NCBI RefSeq assembly: GCF_900105415.1
Contig: NZ_FNSM01000001.1
Span: 6,635,501-6,699,500 of the forward strand
Direction: 5' to 3'
DNA length: 64,000 nucleotides
From: Streptomyces sp. TLI_105
GTDB lineage: Bacteria > Actinomycetota > Actinomycetes > Streptomycetales > Streptomycetaceae
Shown here: positions 40,249 to 48,066 of the stretch, in pieces
Layout of the letters: the number at the start of each line of letters is the position of its first letter
Numbering within the stretch: position 1 is the stretch's first letter
Position numbers and translations under genes: made by a program
The notes under the pieces: generated by a model
Databases searched by the model: none
The model's input: only the letters and a program-made list of their open reading frames with translations
Told to the model about the DNA's origin: nothing

Positions 40249-41055
40249 ATGACGACCCCCGAGACCGCCCCCGCACCAAAGGCCCTGGCCGTCCAGGACC
40301 CCGAGACCGCCCCCGAGGCCCCGGACGCCCAGGACCAAGCCGCCGCCCCCGCCTCCGAGGCCCCGGACGCCCAGGACCAAGCCGCCGCCCCCGCCTCCGA
40401 GGCCCCGGACGCCCAGGACCAAGCCGTCGTCCCCGCCTCCGGCCTCCCCGCCTCCGGCCTCCCCGCCTCCGGCCTCCCCGCCTCCGGCCTCCCCGCCTCC
40501 GGCCTCCTCGCCTCCGGCCTCCCCGCCTCCGGCCTCCTCGCCGCCCTCGCCCCCCTCCTCTCCGCCGAGTCCGACGCCGAGGCGCCGGCCGCCGGCGTCG
40601 ATCCGGGCGACCTCGAACAGGCCGTCTGGCTCCGCCTCCTGGAGCAGCTCCGGCAGACCGGCGCCGCTCCCGAACGGCCCGCCGAATGGCTGCGCCGCGC
40701 CGTCCGCGCGGAGGCGCGCCGCGCCCGCAGGACCCACGACCGGGAACGCCCCTACCGGGACGAACCCGCCCACGAGCCGGGCGGCGCCGAGCCCCACGGC
40801 TCCCCGGAGCACTCCCTGCTGGTCGCCGAGGGCCGCCGCACCCTGCGCGCCGCCGTCACCAGGACCCCCGGCCGCTGCCCGAAGGTGCTCACCGCGATGC
40901 TCGACCCGGGGGACCCCACCTACCGCGAAATCGCAGGGGAGTTGGGTATCTCACAGGGCAGTCTGGGGCCGATGCGTTCCCGTTGCCTGGGATGCCTGCG
41001 CAGAATGCTGGCTGCGGAGGTTCCCGCCCCCGGTCGACGGGGAAGGGTGCGGTAA
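40249..41055 (+). CDS. RNA polymerase sigma-factor-like protein with repetitive N-terminus
   Basis: The 268-residue product has a C-terminal region 4-like HTH (YREIAGELGISQGSLGPMRS) and, before it, a weak region 2-like piece (DLEQAVWLRLLEQLRQ; AEWLRRAVRAEARRARR). The first 100 residues are low complexity: three copies of EAPDAQDQAAAPAS, then seven of GLPAS. These come from tandem 42-bp and 15-bp DNA repeats. Region 2 looks too short for promoter melting, so it may be a degenerate sigma factor. ATG 40249 has no clear Shine-Dalgarno; GTG 40240 is possible. Confidence 0.7.
   Translation: MTTPETAPAPKALAVQDPETAPEAPDAQDQAAAPASEAPDAQDQAAAPASEAPDAQDQAVVPASGLPASGLPASGLPASGLPASGLLASGLPASGLLAALAPLLSAESDAEAPAAGVDPGDLEQAVWLRLLEQLRQTGAAPERPAEWLRRAVRAEARRARRTHDRERPYRDEPAHEPGGAEPHGSPEHSLLVAEGRRTLRAAVTRTPGRCPKVLTAMLDPGDPTYREIAGELGISQGSLGPMRSRCLGCLRRMLAAEVPAPGRRGRVR
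40315..40545 (+). repeat. In-frame tandem DNA repeats in the sigma-like gene
   Basis: Three 42-bp units (40315-40356, 40357-40398, 40399-40440) are followed at once by seven 15-bp units (40441-40545; GGCCTCCCCGCCTCC with single-base variants). Both periods are multiples of three, so copy-number change keeps the frame. Confidence 0.92.
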
Positions 41056-41091
41056 ACCGATGATCGACAGATGAGCGGGAGGCGTGCACAC

Positions 41092-41580
41092 ATGGGCCTG
41101 AGTGTGACCATCTCAGCAGCGGACGCGCAGGACGCGGAGCACATCCTGAAGCTGCAGTACCTCTGCTACCAGAGCGAGGCGGAGCTGTACGGGGACTGGT
41201 CCATCGAGCCCCTCACCCAGTCGCTCGACGCCCTGCGCGCCGAACTGGCCGAGGGACACGGACTCGTGGCCCGGCTCGGCGACGAGGTCGTCGCCTCCGT
41301 GCGGGCCCGCCTCGACGAGGACGGCACCGTGCGGATCGCCAAGCTGATCGTCCACCCGCGCATGCGGCGGCACGGCCTCGGCGGCCGGCTCCTCGACGGC
41401 ATCGAGCGCCACTTCGCGGCCACCACCGAGGCGACGACGTCCGCCAAGCGCTTCCAGCTCTTCACCGGCCACCGCAGCGAGGGCAATCTGCGCCTCTACC
41501 GCAGCAAGGGGTACGAGCAGGTCGCCACCCGCGAGCTCGGCCCGAAGCTCACCCTGGTGACCCTGGAGAAGGCCGCCTAG
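41092..41580 (+). CDS. GNAT-family N-acetyltransferase
   Basis: This 162-residue acetyltransferase has the acetyl-CoA motif AKLIVHPRMRRHGLGGRLLD (RRHGLG) and a motif B region RLYRSKGYEQVATRELGP. ATG 41092 has GGGAGG 9 nt upstream; the ATG at 41071 is too far upstream of that site. The substrate is unknown. Its TAG stop overlaps the stop of the convergent membrane-protein gene in the shared CTAG (41577-41580). Confidence 0.88.
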   Translation: MGLSVTISAADAQDAEHILKLQYLCYQSEAELYGDWSIEPLTQSLDALRAELAEGHGLVARLGDEVVASVRARLDEDGTVRIAKLIVHPRMRRHGLGGRLLDGIERHFAATTEATTSAKRFQLFTGHRSEGNLRLYRSKGYEQVATRELGPKLTLVTLEKAA

Positions 41581-41999
41581 GCGGCCTTCGACCTCCGCAG
41601 CCACCAGATGCCGGTCAGCGGCAGCAGCACCGGGATGAAGACGTAGCCGTAGCCGAAGTCCGACCAGACCGTGGCGTCCGGGAAGGCGGACGGCTCCACC
41701 AGCGTCCAGGTCCCCACGATCAGCACGCCCGCGAGCTCGGCGGCGCAGCACACCAGCGCCGCCCTGCGGGCCTTCTCCCCACCGCGTACCAGCGTGTACG
41801 TGATGAAGACGTAGACGACCGCCGCCACCGCCGACAGGGCGTACGCCAGCGGCGCGCGGTCGAACTCGGTGGCGATCTGGTAGATCGAGCGGGAGACCGC
41901 GCCGACCGACATCACGCCGTACAGCCAGACGAGCAGCATGCCAGGGCCGGTGACGAGACGGGTCTTCGCGCCCGCCGTCTTCTCCTGCGTCTCGGTCAT
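41577..41999 (-). CDS. Small four-helix membrane protein
   Basis: This 140-residue protein has about four hydrophobic segments (PGMLLVWLYGVMSVGAVSRS, LAYALSAVAAVVYVFITYTL, AALVCCAAELAGVLIVGTWT, FGYGYVFIPVLLPLTGIWWL). The short charged N-terminus MTETQEKTAGAK sets the start at ATG 41999. I recognise no functional motif. It forms a pair with the next membrane-protein gene, 2 bp upstream, so both are likely cotranscribed; such pairs are conserved in Streptomyces as integral membrane proteins of unknown role. Confidence 0.8.
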   Translation of the reverse strand: MTETQEKTAGAKTRLVTGPGMLLVWLYGVMSVGAVSRSIYQIATEFDRAPLAYALSAVAAVVYVFITYTLVRGGEKARRAALVCCAAELAGVLIVGTWTLVEPSAFPDATVWSDFGYGYVFIPVLLPLTGIWWLRRSKAA

Positions 42000-42001
42000 G
42001 G

Positions 42002-42364
42002 TCAGCCCACCGTCCAGATGTCGTAGAGGCGCACTTCGAGCACGGCCAGGACGACCGCGCCGGCCGCCACCGTCGCCGAACCCCACCGGCTGCGCTCCGC
42101 GAGCGACATGAAACCGGCGATGGGCACCGCGCACAGCGCGCCGAGCAGATAGGCGACGAAGATCGTCGTGCCCTCCTCGGCCTTCTCGCCGCGCGCCAGC
42201 TGCACGATGCCGACGATCAGCTGGACCAGGACCAGGAAGGTCACCACGGCCATGCCGACGAAGTGCCAGTCCTTGGTCGACTGGTCCCGGAAGGCGGCGA
42301 AGCCGCACCAGGCGGCGAGGGCGAGCGCGGCCACGGAGACCGCGACCGTCAGGGCGTCAAGCAT
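42002..42364 (-). CDS. Small membrane protein
   Basis: This 120-residue protein has about four hydrophobic segments (LTVAVSVAALALAAWCGFAA, FVGMAVVTFLVLVQLIVGIV, TTIFVAYLLGALCAVPIAGF, AAGAVVLAVLEVRLYDIWTV). ATG 42364 begins MLDALTVAV. No known domain is visible. It is the first gene of a two-gene unit with the following membrane protein, 2 bp apart. Confidence 0.8.
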   Translation of the reverse strand: MLDALTVAVSVAALALAAWCGFAAFRDQSTKDWHFVGMAVVTFLVLVQLIVGIVQLARGEKAEEGTTIFVAYLLGALCAVPIAGFMSLAERSRWGSATVAAGAVVLAVLEVRLYDIWTVG

Positions 42365-42625
42365 GCGCCCGAGGGTATTACGGCCCGAACGCCCCGATGC
42401 GCTCGCCCCCCGCTCCCCCGGCGCCCCGCTCACCGCGTGGTCTTGGCCACATCCCGTGCCCCGCGGCGGTCCCCGCCACGGCCGGAGCGGAGACGGCTCG
42501 CGCCAGGCCACGCCCGAGAAGGCGCACCGCGCGCCGTCCCCGGCGCGTCCGCCTGGCGTCTCAGTGATGTCCGCTATTCGGACGGACCGCTTCCCTTCGC
42601 AGCTGCGCATGTTTTACTTGCAGCC
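42365..42625 (+). other. Upstream region of the met leader
   Basis: No gene is seen in these 261 bp. Near the end are an inverted repeat GTCCG-CTATT-CGGAC (42569-42583) and the TTTACT -10 hexamer (42613-42618), 7 nt before the leader-peptide ATG. The inverted repeat is a candidate operator; a -35 is not clear. Confidence 0.5.
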
Positions 42626-42712
42626 ATGACCACGACGAGCAACCGCACCCTTGCGACCGAGGCGAACACGACGCCCGGTGCTCGTTGTATGTGTCGAATG
42701 TGCGCCATCTGA
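42626..42712 (+). CDS. Cys/Met-rich leader peptide of metNIQ
   Basis: The 28-codon ORF MTTTSNRTLATEANTTPGAR ends in CMCRMCAI then TGA. Three Cys and two Met codons fall within the last eight codons. The ATG lies 7 nt after TTTACT, so the mRNA is probably leaderless. It stands 212 bp before metN. Polycysteine leader peptides that couple cysteine supply to downstream translation are known in actinobacteria. This one mixes Cys and Met in front of a methionine importer, so ribosome stalling on Cys or Met starvation is a reasonable model. Confidence 0.72.
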   Translation: MTTTSNRTLATEANTTPGARCMCRMCAI

Positions 42713-42924
42713 GGGCCCCCGCCGAGCCTCGCGCCCCGAAGCGAGACCCCGACGGCCGAGCCGATCCGCCCGCCACCCGGCGCCGGACCGTGCCTGCCCC
42801 GCGCACCGCTGCCCACCGGCCACCAGCCGGCCGGAACAGCCTCCCGTGCGCCTGACTGTCCGAAGACGAATGCCCCGTGCGCGACGGACCCCGCGTCGCG
42901 CACTCGACAGTGACGGAAACCCCT
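42713..42924 (+). promoter_or_regulatory. Structured spacer between leader peptide and metN
   Basis: This RNA holds a CTCGC/GCGAG stem soon after the leader stop and a perfect 10-bp stem at 42877-42903 (GTGCGCGACG with CGTCGCGCAC, 7-nt loop) ending about 20 nt before the metN start. No T-tract follows, so control of metN translation is likelier than transcription termination. I see no SAM-riboswitch pattern. Confidence 0.5.
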
Positions 42925-43977
42925 GTGATCACCACTTCGGGCCTGACCAAGGTCTACGAGTCGCGCGGCCGACAGGTCACCGCTCTGGACGGAGTCGACC
43001 TCCACGTCCGCGAGGGCGAGGTGTTCGGCGTCATCGGTCAGAGCGGCGCCGGCAAGTCCTCGCTCATCCGCTGCGTCAACCTCCTGGAGCGCCCCACCTC
43101 CGGCACCGTGACCGTCGACGGCGTCGACCTCACCGCACTGGCCGGAAAGAGCCGCCGCGCCGGCAAGGACCTGCGCCGGGCGCGCAGCAGCATCGGCATG
43201 GTCTTCCAGCACTTCAACCTGCTGTCCTCCCGCACGGTCAAGGACAACATCGAGCTCCCCCTGGAGATCCTCGGCGTCTCCGGCGCCGAGCGCTCCCGCC
43301 GGGCCCTGGAACTCCTCGACCTGGTCGGCCTCGCCGACAAGGCGAAGTCCTACCCCGGCCAGCTCTCCGGCGGCCAGAAGCAGCGCGTCGGCATCGCCCG
43401 CGCCCTCGCCGGCAACCCCAAGGTCCTGCTCTCCGACGAGGCCACCAGCGCCCTCGACCCGGAGACCACCCGCTCCATCCTCCAGCTCCTGCGCGACCTC
43501 AACCGGCAGCTCGGCCTCACCGTCCTGCTCATCACGCACGAGATGGACGTCGTCAAGACGATCTGCGACTCCGCCGCGCTCATGCAGAAGGGCCGCATCG
43601 TCGAGTCCGGCACCGTCGGCGAACTGCTCGCCACCCCCGGCTCCCAGCTGGCGGCCGAACTGTTCCCGGTCAGCGGCGCCCCCACGGGCCCCGACCGCAC
43701 CGTCGTCGACGTCACGTTCCACGGCGAGGCCGCGACCCAGCCGGTCATCTCGCAGCTCTCCCGCACGTACAACATCGACATCTCGATCCTCGGGGCGGCG
43801 ATGGACACCGTCGGCGGGAAGCAGATCGGCCGGATGCGGATCGAGCTCCCCGGACGGTACGAGGACAACGTCGTCCCGGTCGGCTTCCTGCGCGAGCAGG
43901 GCCTCCAGGTCGAACTCGTGGAAGACGACGCACAGCAGGCCGCCGCGCCCGTGCTGGTGAAGGAAGGTGCCAAGTGA
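42925..43977 (+). CDS. metN: Methionine ABC transporter ATPase
   Basis: MetN powers uptake of methionine through MetI. The 350-residue protein has Walker A GVIGQSGAGKSSLIRCVNLL, signature LSGGQKQRVGIARALAGNPK, Walker B VLLSDEATSALDPET, and a C-terminal NIL domain (VVDVTFHGEAATQPVISQLS...). That domain binds methionine and gives transinhibition in E. coli MetNI. GTG 42925 (MITTSGLTKVYESRG) is preferred by family start and a nearby GGAA; GTGs at 42877, 42898 and 42910 are possible. Its stop overlaps metI by GTGA. Expression probably depends on the upstream leader peptide. Confidence 0.95.
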   Translation: MITTSGLTKVYESRGRQVTALDGVDLHVREGEVFGVIGQSGAGKSSLIRCVNLLERPTSGTVTVDGVDLTALAGKSRRAGKDLRRARSSIGMVFQHFNLLSSRTVKDNIELPLEILGVSGAERSRRALELLDLVGLADKAKSYPGQLSGGQKQRVGIARALAGNPKVLLSDEATSALDPETTRSILQLLRDLNRQLGLTVLLITHEMDVVKTICDSAALMQKGRIVESGTVGELLATPGSQLAAELFPVSGAPTGPDRTVVDVTFHGEAATQPVISQLSRTYNIDISILGAAMDTVGGKQIGRMRIELPGRYEDNVVPVGFLREQGLQVELVEDDAQQAAAPVLVKEGAK

Positions 43978-44642
43978 CCTGGTCCGAGATGCAGCCCCTC
44001 CTGGAGCAGGGCACCGTCGACACCCTCTACATGGTCCTGTGGGCCACCGTCGTCACCATCGTCGGCGGCCTGCCGCTCGGCATCCTCCTCGTCCTCACGG
44101 ACAAGGGCGGACTGCTGCAGAACCGGCCGGTGAACAAGGTCGTCGGTGCGATCGTGAACATCGGGCGTTCGCTGCCGTTCATCATCCTGCTGATCGCCCT
44201 GATCCCCTTCACGACCTTCGTCGTCGGCACCTTCATCGGCCCGACCGCGATGATCGTGCCGCTCGCCATCGGCGCCATCCCCTTCTTCGCGCGCCTCGTC
44301 GAGACGGCGATCCGCGAGGTCGACCACGGACTCGTCGAAGCCGTCCAGGCCATGGGCGGCGGCATCCCCACCATCGTCCGCAAGGTGCTGCTCCCGCAGG
44401 CCCTGCCCTCGCTGGTCTCCGCCGTCACCACCACCGTGATCGTGCTCATCGGCTACTCCGCGATGGCCGGCGCGGTCGGCGGCGAGGGCCTCGGCTCCAA
44501 GGCCGTCACCTACGGATACCAGCGCTTCGACACCACGTTCATGCTGGTCACCGTCGTCGTCCTGGTCCTCGTCGTGACCGTCGTCCAGCTCATCGGCGAC
44601 GGAGTCGTCCGACTCCTCGCCCGCCGGGGCCGCACCGCGTAA
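43974..44642 (+). CDS. metI: Methionine ABC transporter permease
   Basis: This 222-residue inner-membrane permease has five to six hydrophobic segments (LYMVLWATVVTIVGGLPLGI through MLVTVVVLVLVVTVVQLIGD). The EAA loop that docks MetN is VDHGLVEAVQAMGGGIPTIV. It starts at GTG 43974 inside the metN stop. Its length matches MetI of other bacteria. The 92-bp gap to metQ contains a small CTTCGA-TTG-TCGAAG hairpin, which may lower or adjust polarity. Confidence 0.96.
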   Translation: MTWSEMQPLLEQGTVDTLYMVLWATVVTIVGGLPLGILLVLTDKGGLLQNRPVNKVVGAIVNIGRSLPFIILLIALIPFTTFVVGTFIGPTAMIVPLAIGAIPFFARLVETAIREVDHGLVEAVQAMGGGIPTIVRKVLLPQALPSLVSAVTTTVIVLIGYSAMAGAVGGEGLGSKAVTYGYQRFDTTFMLVTVVVLVLVVTVVQLIGDGVVRLLARRGRTA

Positions 44643-44734
44643 CGACCCCCGGCCACACCAGACTTCGATTGTCGAAGAACAGCCCGGACTTGTTGTCCAG
44701 GCCTCCACCGCTCCACCGGAAAGAGGCACTCTTC

Positions 44735-45589
44735 GTGCGTAAGAACATCAAGCTCACCGCCGGTATCGCCGCCACCGCCGCCCTCGCCCTCGGCCTCACC
44801 GCCTGCGGCACCTCCTCGGACCCGTCCTCCGCCAAGGACCCGGCCGGCGCCGCCGACAAGCCCCTCGTCGTCGCCGCGTCCCCGACGCCGCACGCCGACA
44901 TCCTGAACTTCGTCAAGGACAACCTGGCCGAGAAGGCCGGCCTGAAGCTGGAGGTGAAGGAGTTCACGGACTACGTCCTGCCGAACACCGCCACCGAGTC
45001 CGGCCAGGTCGACGCCAACTTCTTCCAGCACAAGCCGTACCTCGACGACTTCAACAAGAAGAACAACACCCACATCGTCCCGGTGGTCAACGTCCACCTG
45101 GAGCCGCTCGGCCTCTACTCCAAGAAGGTCAAGTCGGTGAAGGACATCAAGGCCGGCCAGACCGTCGCCGTCCCCAACGACACCACCAACGAGGGCCGCG
45201 CCCTCCACCTCCTCGCCGACAACGGCCTCATCACCCTCAAGTCCGGTGTCGGCACCGACGCCAAGCTCTCCGACATCACCGACAAGAAGGGCCTGGAGTT
45301 CAAGGAGCTGGAGGCAGCCACCGTGCCCCGCGCCCTGAACGACGTGGACGCCGCCGTCATCAACGGCAACTACGCCATCGAGGCCAAGCTCCAGCCGGCG
45401 AAGGACGCCCTCGCCCTGGAGAAGTCCGAGGGCAACCCGTACGCCAACTTCCTCGCCGTCAAGGAGGGCAACGAGAAGGACGCCCGCGTGCAGAAGCTCG
45501 CCAAGCTCCTCAACTCGCCCGAGGTGAAGAAGTACATCGAGGACACCTACAAGGGCTCGGTCGTCCCGGCCTTCGGCGCCGCCGAGTAA
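44735..45589 (+). CDS. metQ: Methionine-binding lipoprotein
   Basis: This substrate-binding protein of MetNIQ is anchored outside the membrane. The lipobox LTAC puts the lipidated Cys at residue 24 after MRKNIKLTAGIAATAALALG. The mature part is the NlpA/MetQ fold: VVAASPTPHADILNFVKDNL, YVLPNTATESGQVDANFFQH, QTVAVPNDTTNEGRALHLLA and VDAAVINGNYAIEAKLQP. GTG 44735 has AAAGAGG about 8 nt upstream. It has 284 residues and is followed by a terminator. Confidence 0.96.
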   Translation: MRKNIKLTAGIAATAALALGLTACGTSSDPSSAKDPAGAADKPLVVAASPTPHADILNFVKDNLAEKAGLKLEVKEFTDYVLPNTATESGQVDANFFQHKPYLDDFNKKNNTHIVPVVNVHLEPLGLYSKKVKSVKDIKAGQTVAVPNDTTNEGRALHLLADNGLITLKSGVGTDAKLSDITDKKGLEFKELEAATVPRALNDVDAAVINGNYAIEAKLQPAKDALALEKSEGNPYANFLAVKEGNEKDARVQKLAKLLNSPEVKKYIEDTYKGSVVPAFGAAE

Positions 45590-45655
45590 GGCCGCCGAGC
45601 AGGACGAGCGTCCGAGGGGCCGTCAGACCGGCTCCCCCGTACAGTCCTTGGGCAG

Positions 45656-45691
45656 AAGGCCCCCCGCATCCCGTCCGGTGCGCGGGGCCTT
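45656..45691 (+). terminator. Terminator after metQ
   Basis: Arms AAGGCCCC-CCGCA and TGCG-CGGGGCCTT pair around a 10-nt loop, about 70 nt after metQ. Confidence 0.8.
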
Positions 45692-45808
45692 CGCCACGCC
45701 CACCCCCACACCCCCGGCACACCCGACCCGGCCATGCGCACCGGCGGCCGCATGCTGCATGCTGTGCGTTCACGGTCGATTCGGACGGTCCACGGCATGG
45801 AGCTGCGC

Positions 45809-46444
45809 ATGACTACCACCTTCCCGGACATCTCCATCAACACGGACCGGCTGGTGCTGCGCGCGCTCGAGGAGACGGACGCCCCCGCCCTCGCCGAGAT
45901 GATGAACGACGAGATGGTCGCCGCCTGGACCGCCGTGCCCCAGCCCTACACCGAGGCCGCCGCACACCGCTGGATCACCGAGTACGCCCCCACCGAACGC
46001 ACCGCGGGACGGGGCCTCGACCTCGCCGTCACCGAGTTCCTGACCCAGCGTCTCGTCGGCATCGTCCAGCTGGGCAACACCGACTGGCGGATCCGCTCCA
46101 CCGAGATGTCCTACATCATCGCCCCCTGGGCCCGCGGCGAGGGCTACGCCTCCGAAGCCGCGCTCGCCACCGCCCAGTGGCTCTTCGGCGACCAGAAGTT
46201 CGAACGCCTCGAACTGCGCACCGCCGCCGACAACACCGCCTCCCAGCAGGTCGCCCAGAAGATCGGCTGCATCAGCGAGGGCGTCCTGCGCAACGCCTGC
46301 ATAGCCCGCACCCGCACCGAGGACGGCAGCTGGACCGAACTGCGCACCGACTTCATCGTCTGGGGCCTCCTCCCCGAGGACCTCGACGGCGTCGCCGACC
46401 AGATGGCCGAGGCCGGCTACTCCTCGTACACCGACTGGAGCTGA
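45809..46444 (+). CDS. GNAT acetyltransferase of the RimJ/RimL type
   Basis: This 211-residue protein resembles ribosomal-protein or small-molecule N-acetyltransferases: TDRLVLRALEETDAPALAEM, then APWARGEGYASEAALATAQW (CoA motif) and LELRTAADNTASQQVAQKIG, then EGVLRNACI. ATG 45809 (MTTTFPDIS) has GGAG 6 nt upstream; the earlier GTG and ATG codons lie in the intergenic region. The substrate is unknown. The acceptor could be another protein, an amine or an antibiotic. Confidence 0.9.
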   Translation: MTTTFPDISINTDRLVLRALEETDAPALAEMMNDEMVAAWTAVPQPYTEAAAHRWITEYAPTERTAGRGLDLAVTEFLTQRLVGIVQLGNTDWRIRSTEMSYIIAPWARGEGYASEAALATAQWLFGDQKFERLELRTAADNTASQQVAQKIGCISEGVLRNACIARTRTEDGSWTELRTDFIVWGLLPEDLDGVADQMAEAGYSSYTDWS

Positions 46445-46514
46445 GCCCCACAGCGATCCCGGGGTACGCTCGGCACGCCCCCGACCTGCGACGACACCAG
46501 GGAGACAGACGACG

Positions 46515-47759
46515 ATGGCCGACCGCGTCACGGTGATCGGCTGGGACGGCTCGCCCCTCACCGCGGCGGCCCGGTCCGCGCTCTCCGCCGCCACCCTCGT
46601 GGCCGGCGCCGGCCACCACCTGACGCTGCCCGAGGTGCCGCCGGGCGCCGAACGCATCCGCCTCGGCAGCGTCGACCTCGCCGCCCGCCGCATCGCCGGC
46701 CACCGCGGCACCGCCGTCGTCCTCGCCGACGGCGACCCCGGCTTCTTCGGCGTCGTCCGCACCCTGCGCGCCCCCCAGCACGGCCTGGAGGTCGAGGTCG
46801 TCCCCGCCGTCTCGTCCGTGGCAGCCGCCTTCGCACGCGCCGGCATGCCCTGGGAGGACGCCCGGATCGTCGTCGCCCACCAGCGCACCCTGCGCCGCGC
46901 CGTCAACGTCTGCCGCGCCCACCCCAAGGTCGCCGTCCTCACCTCACCCGGCGCGGGACCGGCCGAACTCGCCCTCCTCCTCGAAGGCGTCCACCGCACC
47001 TTCGTCGTCTGCGAGGAGCTCGGCACCGACCGCGAACAGGTCTCCGTCCTCACCTCCGACAAGGCCGCCGACCACACCTGGCGCGACCCGAACGTCGTCC
47101 TCGTCATCGGCGGCGCGCTCGGCGGCACCCCCACCGCCCCCTGGCTGATGGGCCAGGACCCGGCCGCGCGCACGGTACGCGGCTGGGGCCTTCCCACCGA
47201 GGAGTACGACTCCGAGGGCGAAGGCCCCGGAACCGGACCGGCCCACACCGGCGCCGGCGCGGACCCCGCCCTCCGAGCCGCCCAACTGGCCCGCCTCGGG
47301 CCCCGCACCGGCGACCTCGTCTGGGACATCGGCTGCGCGGGCGGCGCCTTCTCCGTCGAGGCCGCACGCTTCGGCGCCGCCGTCATCGCCGTGGACGCCG
47401 ACCCGGCCGCCTGCGCCCGCACCGAACGGGCCGCCCGCCGTCACGGGGTCCTCCTCCAGACCGTCCCGGGCCGCGCCCCGCACGTCCTGGAGAGCCTGCC
47501 CGAACCCGACGTCGTACGGATCGCGGCCGGCGGCGTCCCCGTCGTCACCGCCTGCACCGACCGGCGCCCGGAGCGCATCGTGGTCCACGCCTCCACCCGC
47601 GACGAGGCCGAGGCGATCGCCACCGCCCTCGCCGACGGCGGCTACGCCGTCGAGACCGTCCTCCTCCAGACCGTCGGACTCGACCCGGACGACTGGTCGG
47701 AACGCGAGCGCTCGGTCGTCTTCCTGCTGTCCGGGCGCAGGATCGATCGCGCCCCATGA
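46515..47759 (+). CDS. cobL: Precorrin-6Y methyltransferase (CbiE-CbiT fusion)
   Basis: This bifunctional enzyme of aerobic corrin synthesis methylates C-5 and C-15 and decarboxylates. The CbiE half (MADRVTVIGWDGSPLTAAAR, VVLADGDPGFFGVVRTL, VVPAVSSVAAAFARAGMPW, about 1-200) is followed by a variable acidic linker and the CbiT half (LVWDIGCAGGAFSVEAARFG, about 255-414). The SAM motif in CbiT is DIGCAGGAF rather than the common DxGxGxG, and the C-terminal CbiT signature is loose, so activity of that half is less certain. It has 414 residues and precedes bluB-cobT in the same direction. The gene symbol follows the fused form. Confidence 0.82.
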   Translation: MADRVTVIGWDGSPLTAAARSALSAATLVAGAGHHLTLPEVPPGAERIRLGSVDLAARRIAGHRGTAVVLADGDPGFFGVVRTLRAPQHGLEVEVVPAVSSVAAAFARAGMPWEDARIVVAHQRTLRRAVNVCRAHPKVAVLTSPGAGPAELALLLEGVHRTFVVCEELGTDREQVSVLTSDKAADHTWRDPNVVLVIGGALGGTPTAPWLMGQDPAARTVRGWGLPTEEYDSEGEGPGTGPAHTGAGADPALRAAQLARLGPRTGDLVWDIGCAGGAFSVEAARFGAAVIAVDADPAACARTERAARRHGVLLQTVPGRAPHVLESLPEPDVVRIAAGGVPVVTACTDRRPERIVVHASTRDEAEAIATALADGGYAVETVLLQTVGLDPDDWSERERSVVFLLSGRRIDRAP

Positions 47760-48066
47760 CCAGGCCGCCCCACCGGGGCAGGGTAGGCTGGCCGATTGTT
47801 GTACCGCACCGGGATGTTCGGCACTCTGTTCGCCAATGTCCCGAATTGGTGGCCGCTTTGTGCCACTGATGTGGTACTTGACAACGGGGGGACCGCGCGA
47901 CGTGGCGCAGTCCACAGCGCACCGTGGCAGATCTCCCTGCCACGATGGCCGAAGGCCGCGACAATGTGTGGGTGTCCGCGCGTGTTTCGTGCCGCGCGGC
48001 GCGCGCGCTCGTTCTTGTCGACGGGCGCAGGTCTGAAGGAGCACAAGCGATGGGCGAGGGGTACGC
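47760..48066 (+). other. Intergenic region before bluB-cobT
   Basis: These 307 bp hold no gene I can support. A TTGACA (47878-47883) is visible without a good -10. I looked for a cobalamin riboswitch (B12 box and the conserved core) and did not find one. An imperfect CCAAT...ATTGG repeat lies near 47833. Confidence 0.5.

Noticed and set aside
42713..42924. A SAM riboswitch before metN.
   Set aside because: The conserved core of SAM-I, SAM-II or SAM-IV is not recognisable; leader-peptide control fits better.
47760..48066. A cobalamin riboswitch before bluB-cobT.
   Set aside because: A GCCACTG string is present but I find neither the B12 box nor the conserved core around it.
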